From: Thiofilum flexile DSM 14609
Lineage (GTDB): Bacteria; Pseudomonadota; Gammaproteobacteria; Thiotrichales; Thiotrichaceae
DNA: 64,000 bases
Direction: 5' to 3'
NCBI RefSeq assembly: GCF_000380185.1
Contig: NZ_KB904780.1
Coordinates: 1-64,000, forward strand
Position numbers and translations under genes: made by a program. The notes beneath the pieces were generated by a model. That model had not been told where the DNA came from. It ran no database searches and was given only the letters and a program-made list of their open reading frames with translations. Shown piece after piece: positions 43,320 through 53,432 of this stretch (position 1 is the first letter of the stretch; every line of letters starts with the position of its first letter).

Positions 43320-44411
43320 TTATACATTAAAGCGAAAATGTACTACATCGCCCTCGTGTAAAATATACTCCTTACCCTCTAAGCGCCATTTACCCGCATC
43401 TTTCGCGCCCTGCTCGCCTTTGTAGGCAATAAAATCAGCATAAGCAATCACTTCAGCACGAATAAAACCACGCTCAAAATCGGTATGAATCCGCCCTGCG
43501 CCATTCGGAGCGGTTGCCCCTTTATGCACCGTCCACGCTCGTACTTCTTTCACACCTGCTGTGAAAAAGGTTTGTAACCCTAGTAAATCATAACCAGCAC
43601 GAATCACCCGATTTAAACCGGGTTCGGTCATACCCATCGTTTCTAGGAATTCAGCTTGCTCCTCAGGCTCTAACTGAGAAATATCAGATTCTAATGCGGC
43701 ACAGACCGGAACGACTTGAGCTTTTTCTAGCTCAGCATGAGCGCGTACTTGATCTAAAAAGGGATTATTTTCAAAACCATCCTCAGCCACATTCGCAATA
43801 AATAATAAGGGCTTCACCGTAATTAAATGTAGCTCACGAATAGAGGCTAACTCTTCAGCATTTAATCCCGCAGAACGTACCGGATTACCATTCTCTAAAT
43901 GAGTCGCCAGCTTTTGCATGGTTTGTAATTGTAATACGAGGTCTTTAGCACCCGATTTAGCCGCACGACTGACTCGATTCATGGCCTTATCAATCGTCTC
44001 CATATCCGCCAGAATCAACTCATTATTGATCACGCGAATATCACTAAGAGGCTCTATTTTACCCGCGACGTGAATAATATCGTCATTTTCAAAACAACGA
44101 ACCACCTGAGCAATCGCATCGGTTTCACGGATATGGGCTAAAAATTGATTACCCAAGCCCTCACCTTTTGAGGCACCCGCGACTAGGCCTGCAATATCCA
44201 CAAACTCCATCGTGGTCGGTAAAATACGCTCCGGTTTTACAATCTCTGCGAGTGCATTAAGACGCAGATCAGGCACGGGAACCATGCCCACATTGGGTTC
44301 AATGGTACAAAACGGGTAATTTTCAGCCTGAATACCGGCCTTGGTTAAGGCATTAAACAGCGTTGACTTACCGACATTTGGCAATCCGACAATGCCACAC
44401 TTGAAACCCAT
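43320..44411 (-). CDS. ychF: redox-regulated ribosome-associated ATPase YchF
   Basis: Obg-family P-loop protein (OLA1/YchF), which prefers ATP over GTP. G1 is [15 protein letters not shown], with FCTIEPNVG switch and [21 protein letters not shown]. The N-K-x-D position is changed ([11 protein letters not shown]), the reason for ATP preference. The C-terminal TGS domain ends [11 protein letters not shown]. Length 363 is standard. It forms a run with pth, rplY and prs on this strand. Confidence 0.96.
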   Translation of the reverse strand: MGFKCGIVGLPNVGKSTLFNALTKAGIQAENYPFCTIEPNVGMVPVPDLRLNALAEIVKPERILPTTMEFVDIAGLVAGASKGEGLGNQFLAHIRETDAIAQVVRCFENDDIIHVAGKIEPLSDIRVINNELILADMETIDKAMNRVSRAAKSGAKDLVLQLQTMQKLATHLENGNPVRSAGLNAEELASIRELHLITVKPLLFIANVAEDGFENNPFLDQVRAHAELEKAQVVPVCAALESDISQLEPEEQAEFLETMGMTEPGLNRVIRAGYDLLGLQTFFTAGVKEVRAWTVHKGATAPNGAGRIHTDFERGFIRAEVIAYADFIAYKGEQGAKDAGKWRLEGKEYILHEGDVVHFRFNV

Positions 44412-44438
44412 GTTCTTAATCCTCTTTCAAACAGATGC

Positions 44439-45011
44439 CTACGTTCTACCATGCAATTGTTGCATAGCATTTTGCATATCACCTGCTGTAATTAATTCAA
44501 TACTATCCGCTGCCGCATCAATGGCATTGGTAATTGCAATACTATCGTTTAAGGAGGGGGCTGATAATACATAATCATGTACTTTATTTTTATCGCCGGG
44601 ATGACCAATCCCCAAACGTAGACGCCAATAATCTTTGGTCATATGGGCGTGTAAATCACGCAAACCATTATGCCCACCGTGACCTCCGCTATGCTTTAAG
44701 CGCACGGTTCCGGGATTTAAATCTAACTCATCGTGTGCAATCAGTACTTGTTCGACAGGAATACGATAAAAATCTGCTAATTGCCGTACCGCAACACCAC
44801 TTAGATTCATAAAGGTAGTGGGTTTAATTAACCAGATAGGCTGATTTTTAACGACAATACGACAGACTTCGCCAGAAAAGCGCTTTTCAAAATTAAAACT
44901 GGCGTTATAGCGTCGAGCAAGCTCATCTACAAACCAAAACCCGGCGTTGTGCCGGGTTTTGTCGTACTTCGCGCCCGGATTGCCTAAGCCAGCAATTAGC
45001 TGGATAGTCAT
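44439..45011 (-). CDS. pth: peptidyl-tRNA hydrolase
   Basis: Releases peptides from prematurely dropped peptidyl-tRNA. The N-terminus IQLIAGLGNPGAKYDKTRHNAGF carries the catalytic His. FMNLSGVAV, AHDELDLNPG and GGHGGHNGLRD are the family motifs. The protein is 190 residues long. It lies between rplY and ychF, a gene order kept throughout gammaproteobacteria. Confidence 0.97.
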   Translation of the reverse strand: MTIQLIAGLGNPGAKYDKTRHNAGFWFVDELARRYNASFNFEKRFSGEVCRIVVKNQPIWLIKPTTFMNLSGVAVRQLADFYRIPVEQVLIAHDELDLNPGTVRLKHSGGHGGHNGLRDLHAHMTKDYWRLRLGIGHPGDKNKVHDYVLSAPSLNDSIAITNAIDAAADSIELITAGDMQNAMQQLHGRT

Positions 45012-45026
45012 TCCTTAATCACTCAA

Positions 45027-45599
45027 TTAGTGAATAGCCGCTACCGCTTGATCGTGATCTTGACCTAACGTGAGTTGAGGTAAAGTCACACCAGCGGGTA
45101 ATACTAGATTTGATAAGTGCAGGATTTGGCCTTTTTCAACATCTTGCATATTCACTTCGATATAAGAAGGAATATCTTTTGGTAAGCAAGAGACTTCAAC
45201 GTTGTTTAATAATTGATTCAACGCGCCGCCTTGAACTTTCACACCTGTTGAAGTTTCAACATTAATGAAGTGTAACGGTACACTTACGCGAATTAAATGA
45301 TCCGCTTGGATACGTTGTAAGTCAGCATGCATCACCAATACTTTAGCAGGGTGACGTTGTAGATCACGCAATACTACCGTCTCAATCGTACCGTCCACAT
45401 CTAGCGCGATTAATTGCGAGTAGAAACCTTCATCTTGTAGATTACGTACTAGCTCATTGTGATCTAGAGTGATATTTAAAGGCTCTTTACCTGCACCATA
45501 AACAATGGCAGGTACTGCACCAGTGTGACGTAGGCGGCGGCTCGCACCTTTGCCCTGATCGGCACGTTTGGTAGCTTTTAAAGAATAGGTTTTAGACAT
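45027..45599 (-). CDS. rplY: 50S ribosomal protein L25 (Ctc type)
   Basis: 5S rRNA-binding protein with the L25 N-terminal domain (KATKRADQGKGASRRLRHTG, VPAIVYG) and the C-terminal TL5 domain. This makes it the long Ctc form at 190 residues instead of E. coli's 94. ATG 45599 has GGAG 6 bases upstream. A TTG four codons before it is part of that ribosome site. It lies between prs and pth. Confidence 0.96.
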   Translation of the reverse strand: MSKTYSLKATKRADQGKGASRRLRHTGAVPAIVYGAGKEPLNITLDHNELVRNLQDEGFYSQLIALDVDGTIETVVLRDLQRHPAKVLVMHADLQRIQADHLIRVSVPLHFINVETSTGVKVQGGALNQLLNNVEVSCLPKDIPSYIEVNMQDVEKGQILHLSNLVLPAGVTLPQLTLGQDHDQAVAAIH

Positions 45600-45670
45600 G
45601 GTTAACTCCAAAGATTAAATAAACGGGCTAACTCGCGACCAAATTAGCCCGCACCTAATTAATAGTTCAA

Positions 45671-46639
45671 TTAGGCTTCTTCAAATAATGAACTCACCGA
45701 GTCATCTCGGTTAATTCGTAAAATTGTTTTAGCTAATAATCCAGCGACGGATACTTGGCGAATCTTAGAACACTTACTCGCCTCATGACTCAATGGAATG
45801 GTATCGGTGATAACCACCTCATCGATCACTGAATTTTCAATATTTTTAACCGCATTGCCGGAGAAAACAGCGTGTGTTGCATAAGCGCATACACTTAAAG
45901 CACCGCGCTCTTTCAATGCCGCCGCCGCATTGCACAGGGTTCCGCCCGTATCGATTAAATCATCGATCAAGACACAATGACGCCCCTCTACATTACCAAT
46001 AATATTCATCACCTCGGCCTTATTCGGCTCAGGACGACGTTTATCGATAATGGCTAAATCGGTATGATCACCTAGATTTTTAGCCAGAGCACGCGCCCGC
46101 ACGACCCCGCCAATATCGGGTGATACCACTAATAGGCGGCTATCGGTTGCGACTTCTTTAGCACGTAAATCTTCCTCTAGCACAATCGAGGCATAGATAT
46201 TGTCTACGGGTAGATCAAAGAAGCCTTGCACTTGCTCGGCATGCAGATCAATGGTCAACACCCGATCCACATGCGCCGTTACAATCATATCAGCCACTAA
46301 TTTAGCGGAGATAGGTACACGGCGGGAGCGGACTCGACGGTCTTGGCGAGCATAGCCATAATAAGGAATTACTGCCGTAATACGACCTGCGGACGCACGA
46401 TAGAGTGCATCTACAATAATCAGTAATTCCATTAAATTATCATTGGTGGGAGTACAGGTAGATTGCACCACAAAAACATCACGACCACGCACATTTTCTA
46501 GCAATTCAACATGCACTTCACCATCGCTGAAGCGCTCTGCTTTAATTTTGCCAAGGGGGATACCGAGGTGGTCAACGATTTTGCTGGACAGTTCGGGGTT
46601 TGAGTTACCCGTAAACACCATCATTCTATCGTCGGACAT
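45671..46639 (-). CDS. prs: ribose-phosphate pyrophosphokinase
   Basis: Makes PRPP from ribose-5-phosphate and ATP for nucleotide, histidine and tryptophan synthesis. Signatures are [20 protein letters not shown], the catalytic [27 protein letters not shown] and the PRPP loop [12 protein letters not shown]. At 322 residues it is of normal size. The ATG lies only about 20 bases after the tRNA-Gln 3' end. Confidence 0.97.
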   Translation of the reverse strand: MSDDRMMVFTGNSNPELSSKIVDHLGIPLGKIKAERFSDGEVHVELLENVRGRDVFVVQSTCTPTNDNLMELLIIVDALYRASAGRITAVIPYYGYARQDRRVRSRRVPISAKLVADMIVTAHVDRVLTIDLHAEQVQGFFDLPVDNIYASIVLEEDLRAKEVATDSRLLVVSPDIGGVVRARALAKNLGDHTDLAIIDKRRPEPNKAEVMNIIGNVEGRHCVLIDDLIDTGGTLCNAAAALKERGALSVCAYATHAVFSGNAVKNIENSVIDEVVITDTIPLSHEASKCSKIRQVSVAGLLAKTILRINRDDSVSSLFEEA

Positions 46640-46660
46640 GAAGAACTCGCAGTTGGGAGA

Positions 46661-46735
46661 TGGCTGGGCTGCTAGGATTCGAACCTAGGTATGCTGGAAT
46701 CAAAATCCAGTGCCTTACCGCTTGGCGACAGCCCA
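46661..46735 (-). tRNA. tRNA-Gln (UUG)
   Basis: A 75-base cloverleaf with CCA: acceptor TGGGCTG pairing with CAGCCCA, D-arm CGCCAAGCGGTAAGGC, anticodon loop TTTTGAT (UUG), and T-loop GGTTCGAATCC. The U1:A72 first pair is typical for tRNA-Gln. Its 5' end touches the ispE stop codon and prs starts ~20 bases after it, so it is likely released from a longer transcript by RNase processing. Confidence 0.95.
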
Positions 46736-47578
46736 TCAATTGAGTTTTAGTTGAGTCACTAAGGGTGATTGTTTGACACCTTTAGCTACAAAAGTATCCC
46801 AAGTAGTGGATAACTTTTGTTGTACTTGGTCTGCTGCTATTTGAGAATCAAACTCAGCAAACACACAAGCACCAGAACCGGTTAATCTAGGCTTTGCATA
46901 TTGACTAAGCAATTCAAAGACTTGATTAATGTTAGGATGCTGCTCCCGAACGATGGATTCAAACACATTTTGCGTTACCCCGTTCAAGAAGGTCGCCATT
47001 GTGATGGGTTCGCAGTTTCTTGTCAAGCGTGGATTTAAAAAAATTTCACGGGTTGCGACATGAGCATCGGGTACTACCACTAGATACCAACGTTCGGGCA
47101 AATCAATAGCGGTTAATTGCTCACCAACCCCTTCTGCCCATGCGGTATGCCCTAGCACAAATACGGGGACATCTGCCCCTAAACGTAAGCCTAACTCGGC
47201 TAATTGCTCAGGCTTTAAACCACACCGCCATAATTGATTCAGCCCTACTAAAACGGTGGCAGCATTAGAGCTACCACCACCTAAGCCGCCCCCCATAGGG
47301 AGGCGCTTATTAATCACAATATCTACCCCAAATCTCGTTTGGCTCACCTGTTTTAAAAGCTGAGCCGCACGAATCATTAAGTCTGTTTCCTCTGGTACTG
47401 ATTCATTACCCGCTACACGCCTAAGTTTGCCATCATCACGCCGTATCAGTTGAATACTGTCGCCATAATCTAAGATCTGGAACAGCGTTTGGAGCAAATG
47501 ATAGCCATCGGGGCGTCGCCCAGTAATGTGCAAAAACAGATTTAATTTTGCCGGAGCAGGTAGTGTTAAACGATCCAT
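46736..47578 (-). CDS. ispE: 4-diphosphocytidyl-2-C-methyl-D-erythritol kinase
   Basis: GHMP kinase of the MEP isoprenoid pathway. The N-terminus is LPAPAKLNLFLHITGRRPDGYH, with catalytic Lys. The phosphate loop is LPMGGGLGGGSSNAA and the C-terminal motif RLTGSGACVFAEF. The 280-residue length is standard. It lies between lolB and tRNA-Gln. The last codon directly abuts the tRNA. Confidence 0.97.
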   Translation of the reverse strand: MDRLTLPAPAKLNLFLHITGRRPDGYHLLQTLFQILDYGDSIQLIRRDDGKLRRVAGNESVPEETDLMIRAAQLLKQVSQTRFGVDIVINKRLPMGGGLGGGSSNAATVLVGLNQLWRCGLKPEQLAELGLRLGADVPVFVLGHTAWAEGVGEQLTAIDLPERWYLVVVPDAHVATREIFLNPRLTRNCEPITMATFLNGVTQNVFESIVREQHPNINQVFELLSQYAKPRLTGSGACVFAEFDSQIAADQVQQKLSTTWDTFVAKGVKQSPLVTQLKLN

Positions 47579-47581
47579 GGG

Positions 47582-48277
47582 TTAATAACGAGTTTGCCAA
47601 TCGCGCGCTACCACCTTCGCACGTATTTGCTCTGCAGCACGCTCTAAAGACATTTTAGTCGGTAAAGCACTCGGTGAACGACTTTGATAACCCGTATAAG
47701 TCACTACCCAACCCTCTTGTTGTAAGGAGGTAGGACGCCCTAAGTTATCCAGTTGTAATGCTTGAATTTCAGACTGAGGGGAGGCAATACCACGCGTCCA
47801 ATAGCGTAAACCACTCACCGGCAAGCTAATACCTGTCCGTTGCTTTAATAAACGCTCAGCATCCGAGTCTTGATACTCTTTCCCATCGGCAGCTTTAAGA
47901 TTCACGACACTACCAGAGCTTTTCAAATAGGCCATGACAGAGCCGGTCAGCGGATTCTTAATATTCATTTCATATTGATCATTACCTTGTTGTAACCAAG
48001 ATAAGCTAAACGTCCAGCTTTGCTGCTTAACCTGTAACCCCACCTTACCCTGCATACGCCACGCAGACATGCGATTAAAAATCTCATTGCGTTGCGCCCA
48101 CATTTCTTTCGGTGTACCTGCTTTAATCGTGGTCGCCACCGCCACTGCAGGCACAGACACAGGTGCATCATAGGCAGCAGGTACCGTTAAAGGATCCGTT
48201 GCTGATAAAGGAGTCGTTTGCTGTGCGCAGCCAGTTGCCAATAAACATGCGCCAAGCGCTAAAAGGCCATTTCTCAT
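47582..48277 (-). CDS. lolB: outer-membrane lipoprotein receptor LolB
   Basis: Receives lipoproteins from LolA and inserts them into the outer membrane. The signal peptide ends in the lipobox LLATGC (Cys ~17). The mature part shows the family pattern WSLQGKVGL-type (WRMQGKVGLQVKQQSWTFSL) and GWVVTYTGYQ. The 231-residue length is a little above E. coli (207). It is located upstream of ispE, as is usual. Confidence 0.9.
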   Translation of the reverse strand: MRNGLLALGACLLATGCAQQTTPLSATDPLTVPAAYDAPVSVPAVAVATTIKAGTPKEMWAQRNEIFNRMSAWRMQGKVGLQVKQQSWTFSLSWLQQGNDQYEMNIKNPLTGSVMAYLKSSGSVVNLKAADGKEYQDSDAERLLKQRTGISLPVSGLRYWTRGIASPQSEIQALQLDNLGRPTSLQQEGWVVTYTGYQSRSPSALPTKMSLERAAEQIRAKVVARDWQTRY

Positions 48278-48316
48278 GAATTCATCCTGAACAATTAATC
48301 AGTTAACAACTATAGA

Positions 48317-50077
48317 CTACTTTAAGCCCACTACACGTTTGTTGGCCTCGGCTAGTAATTTATTATTAGGATACTTGTTCATGAGGTCGGCTAGCAATTT
48401 TTTTGCTTCCTCCGTCTTACCTCGTGCATGTAACACTTGGGCTAAATGGCTACCCACTTCAGCATCAGGCAACAACTTAAAGGCTTTACGCAACTCGGTC
48501 TCAGCACTCTCTAACTCATTGAGTTTAAAAGCCACCCAGCCTAAGCTATCCATAATAGCAGGATCCTCTGGATTTAATTTTGCTGCCTTTTGAATCATTT
48601 CTTGAGCTTCTTTATAGCGCTGAGTATTGACAGTCAATAAGTATCCTAACGCATTTAATGCAGGGGCATTATCGGGATTATTACTTAAAATAGCCTTTAA
48701 ATCTTGCTCTGCCTCCGTGATTTTCCCCATTTTTTCATAGACTAAGGAGCGCTGATAGAGCGTATCGGGGTTATTAGGGCGTAATTTATCGGCTTTAGTG
48801 AGTATTTCCGCTGCCTCTGGATAACGCTCAGCATCTTGTAATAATTGGGCTTCTACACGGCGTACATCCGCTTGTTGAGCCTCATTAAGATTCAATTTAC
48901 TCGCCTGTTCCGCTAGCCACTTTAAAGCAGAATCTAGCCCTGACTTGGTGTTTAATAAGGCTGCCGCTCGTACCATAGCCTCATTGGCAAAACGACTATT
49001 AGGTAAAGCTTGCTCATACACTTTGAAAGCATCATCTGGACGATTTAGCCCCTCAAAGATCTGCCCTAGAAAATAATTGGCATCATGGCGACGGCTGGGG
49101 ATTTCCAAGAGCTTTTTAATGAGTGGCTCAGCAAAGGTATATTCTTTTTGCTCTAGATACAGTAACCCTAAGGTATAATACGTATTATCATCATCCGGTT
49201 GAGACTCATATAGCTCTTTAAAAATAGGCATAGCCTCAACACGACGCTCTAACATAACCAGAGTACGCGCATAATCCAGTTTTAATTCGTATTCTTTAGT
49301 CGTTTTAATAAAGGGTTCTAATATTTTTAAAGCTTCTTCCGGTTTACCTTGGCGCAGGTAAATCTTAGAGCGAATATAAGCGGCTTGTTCTTTCTCAGCA
49401 GCAGAACCTACTCTATCAATCTCATCCACTAAGGCTATAGTATCGGTATCACGCTCTAATGTCTGGGCTAAATGAGCCACTGCAACTTTCACCGCAGGCG
49501 ACTTATCTATTGTTTGGCTATAACGTTTAAATACCTCATACGCGGCTTCAGGCCCTGCCTCTAAGGTCAGGGTTGAGAGAATATACTCAAACCCATGCCC
49601 CGATTTTTTATTCGCGGCATCACGTAACCAAACGACATCTTCTAACGCTTTGTCATACTCTCCAGCTCGTGCGCGTACAATAGCTCGTGCTTGATAGACA
49701 TCCATAGAAGTAGGCTTGGCTTCAGCCCATTGAGTAACAAAACGTTCCGCTAATTTATTATCCCCTGCCTCTATAGCAATCTGAGCTGCTTCTTTAGAAA
49801 TGTTAATATCTTTGGTATTTCCGGCAACAATGGCATAGTGTTCTAAGGCTTGTTCTATTTGGTCTTGTTGTCGATACAGCTCTCCTACAATCAGATGAAA
49901 CATATTTCTGCTGCGCTCAGAGCTAAAATTCAGCTGAATCGGTGCCTCAGGCGTTTCTTGCGCGGAATCCTTGACGGGATCTAGTGCAAATACCGTTGGG
50001 GTTGTTAAAGCGCCTCCGACTAGCGCTAAAGCGAGCATAGTGTGATATAAGCGACGCGATAATGATGTTGGTGACAT
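48317..50077 (-). CDS. tetratricopeptide-repeat protein, secreted
   Basis: A 586-residue protein with a signal peptide (MLALALVGGALTTPTVFA) and at least ten TPR-like helix pairs from residue ~55 to the end (for example YYTLGLLYLEQKEYTFAEPL, ALNALGYLLTVNTQRYKEAQ). It precedes lolB, the position of a conserved periplasmic TPR protein in many gammaproteobacteria. It may act as an envelope scaffold. The actual partner is unknown. It diverges from hemA. Confidence 0.85.
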   Translation of the reverse strand: MSPTSLSRRLYHTMLALALVGGALTTPTVFALDPVKDSAQETPEAPIQLNFSSERSRNMFHLIVGELYRQQDQIEQALEHYAIVAGNTKDINISKEAAQIAIEAGDNKLAERFVTQWAEAKPTSMDVYQARAIVRARAGEYDKALEDVVWLRDAANKKSGHGFEYILSTLTLEAGPEAAYEVFKRYSQTIDKSPAVKVAVAHLAQTLERDTDTIALVDEIDRVGSAAEKEQAAYIRSKIYLRQGKPEEALKILEPFIKTTKEYELKLDYARTLVMLERRVEAMPIFKELYESQPDDDNTYYTLGLLYLEQKEYTFAEPLIKKLLEIPSRRHDANYFLGQIFEGLNRPDDAFKVYEQALPNSRFANEAMVRAAALLNTKSGLDSALKWLAEQASKLNLNEAQQADVRRVEAQLLQDAERYPEAAEILTKADKLRPNNPDTLYQRSLVYEKMGKITEAEQDLKAILSNNPDNAPALNALGYLLTVNTQRYKEAQEMIQKAAKLNPEDPAIMDSLGWVAFKLNELESAETELRKAFKLLPDAEVGSHLAQVLHARGKTEEAKKLLADLMNKYPNNKLLAEANKRVVGLK

Positions 50078-50225
50078 ATCATTCCCTAGTGTCTTGCGAC
50101 ACCCAAATGTTTAGATATATTAATACTTTAAGGGCATGGCGCAACGAATTGCCTTGTAATCGTGTATAACGTAGCAGAAAATCGGCGATTCGGAAAATTA
50201 AATGTACCAAAGTGCCTCTGCTTCC

Positions 50226-51482
50226 ATGACTATTTTTGTGATCGGCGTCAACCATAAAACAGCTCCCGTACAATTACGTGAACGAGTGGCTTTTACGCCA
50301 GAGCGTTTACAACAAGCGCTTAACGAAGCCCGACTCCTCACCACAGAAAGTTTAATTCTGTCCACCTGTAATCGTACTGAACTCTATGTAGTGGTTTTAC
50401 AGCCTGAACAAGTCAAAACTATCACCCAATGGTTTGCTAATTTCCATGGTATTACCCTGAATGAGCTAAAACCTTATCTCTATACCTATGATACAGAACA
50501 AGCCGTACAACATACCCTACGGGTCGCTTGTGGTTTAGATTCGCTCATTTTAGGTGAGCCGCAAATTTTAGGGCAGTTAAAAGATGCGCTCAAAACCGCG
50601 CACCAAGCCCATACCACGGGTAATCAACTCAATCGCTTACTTCAACATGCGTTTACGACTGCTAAAAAAGTTCGTACTCAAACCAATATTGGAGCCAATC
50701 CAGTCTCGGTCGCTTTTGCAGCAGTGAGTTTAGCCAAGCAAATTTTTAGTCATTTTGAGCGTCAAACCGCCCTATTAGTAGGGGCAGGTGAAACGATTGA
50801 ACTCGTTGGCAAACATTTAGTAGCCAATAATATTGGTACGGTGATTATTGCTAATCGTAGCCTGCCTAAAGCACAAGCTTTAGCCGAGCAATTTCATGGG
50901 ACGGCGATTCCTTTAAGTGCTATTGCGGATTACTTACCGAAAGCAGATATTGTTATTTCCTCCACGGCTGCACCCTTACCTATTATTGGTAAAGGTTTAG
51001 TGGAACGCGCTCTTAAACAGCGTAAACATCGGCCCATCTTTATGGTGGATATTGCTGTACCGCGCGATATAGAGCCTGAAGTCAGTGAATTAGATGATAT
51101 TTATCTCTATACCGTGGATGATTTACAGTCGGTGATTGAGGAAAACCTACAGTCACGACGAGAAGCGGCGGCTCAAGCGGAAGAAATGGTCGTCACTGAG
51201 GTGAATACGTTTGCCGAATGGCTACGCGCTCAGCAGCATATGCAGTTGATTCGTTACTATCGTCAGCAAAATGACCTGATGCGCCAAGAAGTATTATCTA
51301 AAGCTAGACAAATGTTGGATAATCAGCACCCTACTGAAGAAGTACTAGAGTACCTCGCCCATACTCTTACCAATAAATTAACGCACGCCCCTACCCAAGC
51401 CCTCAATCAAGCGGCTCGTTTGGGGGATTATGCTCAACTGGAATATGCACGTAAGCTATTCAACTTAACTGATCGTGATTAA
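50226..51482 (+). CDS. hemA: glutamyl-tRNA reductase
   Basis: First step of tetrapyrrole synthesis: reduces Glu-tRNA to glutamate-1-semialdehyde with NADPH. The catalytic cysteine is C48 in LSTCNRTELY. The N-terminus (FVIGVNHKTAPVQLRER), GEPQILGQLK and the NADPH site LLVGAGETIELVG are typical. The start is set at ATG 50226, matching homologues. ATG 50202 in frame lies after GGA but adds eight atypical residues. prfA follows after 3 bases. Confidence 0.96.
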   Translation: MTIFVIGVNHKTAPVQLRERVAFTPERLQQALNEARLLTTESLILSTCNRTELYVVVLQPEQVKTITQWFANFHGITLNELKPYLYTYDTEQAVQHTLRVACGLDSLILGEPQILGQLKDALKTAHQAHTTGNQLNRLLQHAFTTAKKVRTQTNIGANPVSVAFAAVSLAKQIFSHFERQTALLVGAGETIELVGKHLVANNIGTVIIANRSLPKAQALAEQFHGTAIPLSAIADYLPKADIVISSTAAPLPIIGKGLVERALKQRKHRPIFMVDIAVPRDIEPEVSELDDIYLYTVDDLQSVIEENLQSRREAAAQAEEMVVTEVNTFAEWLRAQQHMQLIRYYRQQNDLMRQEVLSKARQMLDNQHPTEEVLEYLAHTLTNKLTHAPTQALNQAARLGDYAQLEYARKLFNLTDRD

Positions 51483-51485
51483 ATC

Positions 51486-52568
51486 GTGAAAGATTCTATT
51501 TTGCACAAACTCGAAAGCCTCAGCGAACGCTATAGTGAGATCGCCTTATTACTAGGTGAATCTGAGGTAATTAATGACCAACAACAATTTCGCAAACTGT
51601 CGATTGAATATGCGCAGTTAGAGCCAGTCGCCCTCGCGTTTCGTACCTATCAGCAAACACTAGAAGATATTGAAACTGCAAAAGAAATGATCGATGACCC
51701 CGAAATGCGGGAAATGGCCTATGAAGAACTCAATGCCGCTAAAGAACGTATTGCCCCACAAGAATTAGAGCTACAGCGCTTATTGCTACCTACTGATCCC
51801 CACGATCACAGCAATGTATTCTTGGAAATTCGTGCCGGAACGGGGGGCGATGAGGCGGCTATTTTTGCGGGAGATCTATTCCGCATGTATTCGCGCTATG
51901 CCGAACAACGCCGTTGGCAAGTCGAAGTGGTCAGTAGCAATGAAGGGGAACACGGCGGTTATCGTGAAGTCATTGCCCGTTTAATTGGCACGGGAGCCTA
52001 TTCACGCTTAAAGTTTGAGTCAGGAGCACATCGGGTGCAACGGGTGCCTGAAACCGAATCACAAGGACGGGTACATACCTCTGCCGCAACGGTCGCGATT
52101 TTACCTGAAATTGATGAAGTCGAAGCTCAAGACATTAATCCGGCTGATTTAAAGGTAGATACCTATCGTGCCTCCGGTGCGGGGGGACAACACGTTAATA
52201 AAACCGATTCTGCCATTCGGATTACCCATTTACCTTCAGGCTTAGTGGTGGAATGCCAAGACGAGCGTTCGCAACACAAAAACCGCGCCCGTGCTATGTC
52301 GCTATTACAAGCCCGTTTATTAGAGCGTGAGCGTCAAAAACAAGCGGCTGAACAAGCCGAAACTCGTCGCAATCTAGTAGGCTCCGGTGATCGTTCGGAG
52401 CGTATTCGTACCTATAACTTCCCACAGGGGCGGGTGACAGATCACCGTATTAATCTCACGCTTTATAAGCTCGATGATGTGATGACGGGTTATTTGGATG
52501 ATGTGATTGAGCCATTGGTGAATGAGTATCAGGCTGATCAATTAGCTCTGCTTGCTGATGAGGCATGA
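51486..52568 (+). CDS. prfA: peptide chain release factor 1
   Basis: Recognises UAA and UAG at the ribosomal A site and triggers release. The catalytic GGQ is present near residue 235 ([17 protein letters not shown]). The stop-codon tripeptide region ([19 protein letters not shown]) contains PET, equivalent to PxT. The start codon is GTG. At 360 residues it is standard. It overlaps prmC, which methylates its GGQ glutamine, by 4 bases. Confidence 0.97.
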   Translation: MKDSILHKLESLSERYSEIALLLGESEVINDQQQFRKLSIEYAQLEPVALAFRTYQQTLEDIETAKEMIDDPEMREMAYEELNAAKERIAPQELELQRLLLPTDPHDHSNVFLEIRAGTGGDEAAIFAGDLFRMYSRYAEQRRWQVEVVSSNEGEHGGYREVIARLIGTGAYSRLKFESGAHRVQRVPETESQGRVHTSAATVAILPEIDEVEAQDINPADLKVDTYRASGAGGQHVNKTDSAIRITHLPSGLVVECQDERSQHKNRARAMSLLQARLLERERQKQAAEQAETRRNLVGSGDRSERIRTYNFPQGRVTDHRINLTLYKLDDVMTGYLDDVIEPLVNEYQADQLALLADEA

Positions 52569-53419
52569 GTAGTTTAACGATTAAAGCAGCGCTACAAATG
52601 GCGGTGAGCGCACTTTCACCTAGAGCTGAAAGTGCCCACTTAGACGCGGAGTTATTACTGGCACAGGTATTAAATAAACCACGGAGCTATTTATTTACTT
52701 GGCCTGAGAAAGTACTTAGTCCAGAGCAAGCACAGCACTTCCAAGCACTCCTTCAACAACGCTTACAGGGGCATCCCATTGCTCATTTAATCGGTCAGCG
52801 TGAGTTTTGGACACTAGACCTCATGGTCACTCCAGATACCCTCATTCCCCGCCCTGAAACTGAGCTATTGGTAGAATTAGCTTTAGAACGCTTACCTCAT
52901 GACCACGTTTGTAAGGTATTAGATCTAGGCACAGGTACAGGCGCTATTACCTTAGCACTCGCTAGTGAGCGTCCTTTGACACAAATCACAGCCATTGAAC
53001 GCAGTGCTCCCGCTTTAGAGGTCGCTAAGCGCAATGCTGAACGCCATCAGCTTACAAATATTCAATTTCTCCAATCGAGTTGGTTTGCTGAGCTAGCGCA
53101 AAATTCGGCTAATCGTTTTGACATGATCGTTTCTAATCCGCCCTATATTGCCGCCCATGACGAGCACCTCAGTCAGGGAGATGTACGTTTTGAACCCTTA
53201 ACAGCACTAGCCGCAGGTCAGGATGGATTGGATGATTTAAAGATTATTATTCAACAAGCCCCTGCTTACTTAAGTACTCAGGGGTGGTTACTAGTTGAAC
53301 ATGGTTATGATCAAGGGGTAGCTGTGAGGGCTTTATATACTCAGGCAGGGTTTCAAATGATTAATACTCACACCGACTTAGCCGGACATGACCGTGTAAC
53401 GTTGGGTCATGTCCGTTGA
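52565..53419 (+). CDS. prmC: release factor glutamine methyltransferase
   Basis: Methylates the glutamine of the GGQ motif in RF1 and RF2. The SAM-binding [15 protein letters not shown] and the catalytic NPPYI ([11 protein letters not shown]) motifs are present. RPETELLVE precedes the core domain. The N-terminal helical domain binds the factor. It is 284 residues long and translationally coupled to prfA. Confidence 0.97.
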   Translation: MSSLTIKAALQMAVSALSPRAESAHLDAELLLAQVLNKPRSYLFTWPEKVLSPEQAQHFQALLQQRLQGHPIAHLIGQREFWTLDLMVTPDTLIPRPETELLVELALERLPHDHVCKVLDLGTGTGAITLALASERPLTQITAIERSAPALEVAKRNAERHQLTNIQFLQSSWFAELAQNSANRFDMIVSNPPYIAAHDEHLSQGDVRFEPLTALAAGQDGLDDLKIIIQQAPAYLSTQGWLLVEHGYDQGVAVRALYTQAGFQMINTHTDLAGHDRVTLGHVR

Positions 53420-53432
53420 AACACCACTGTAG

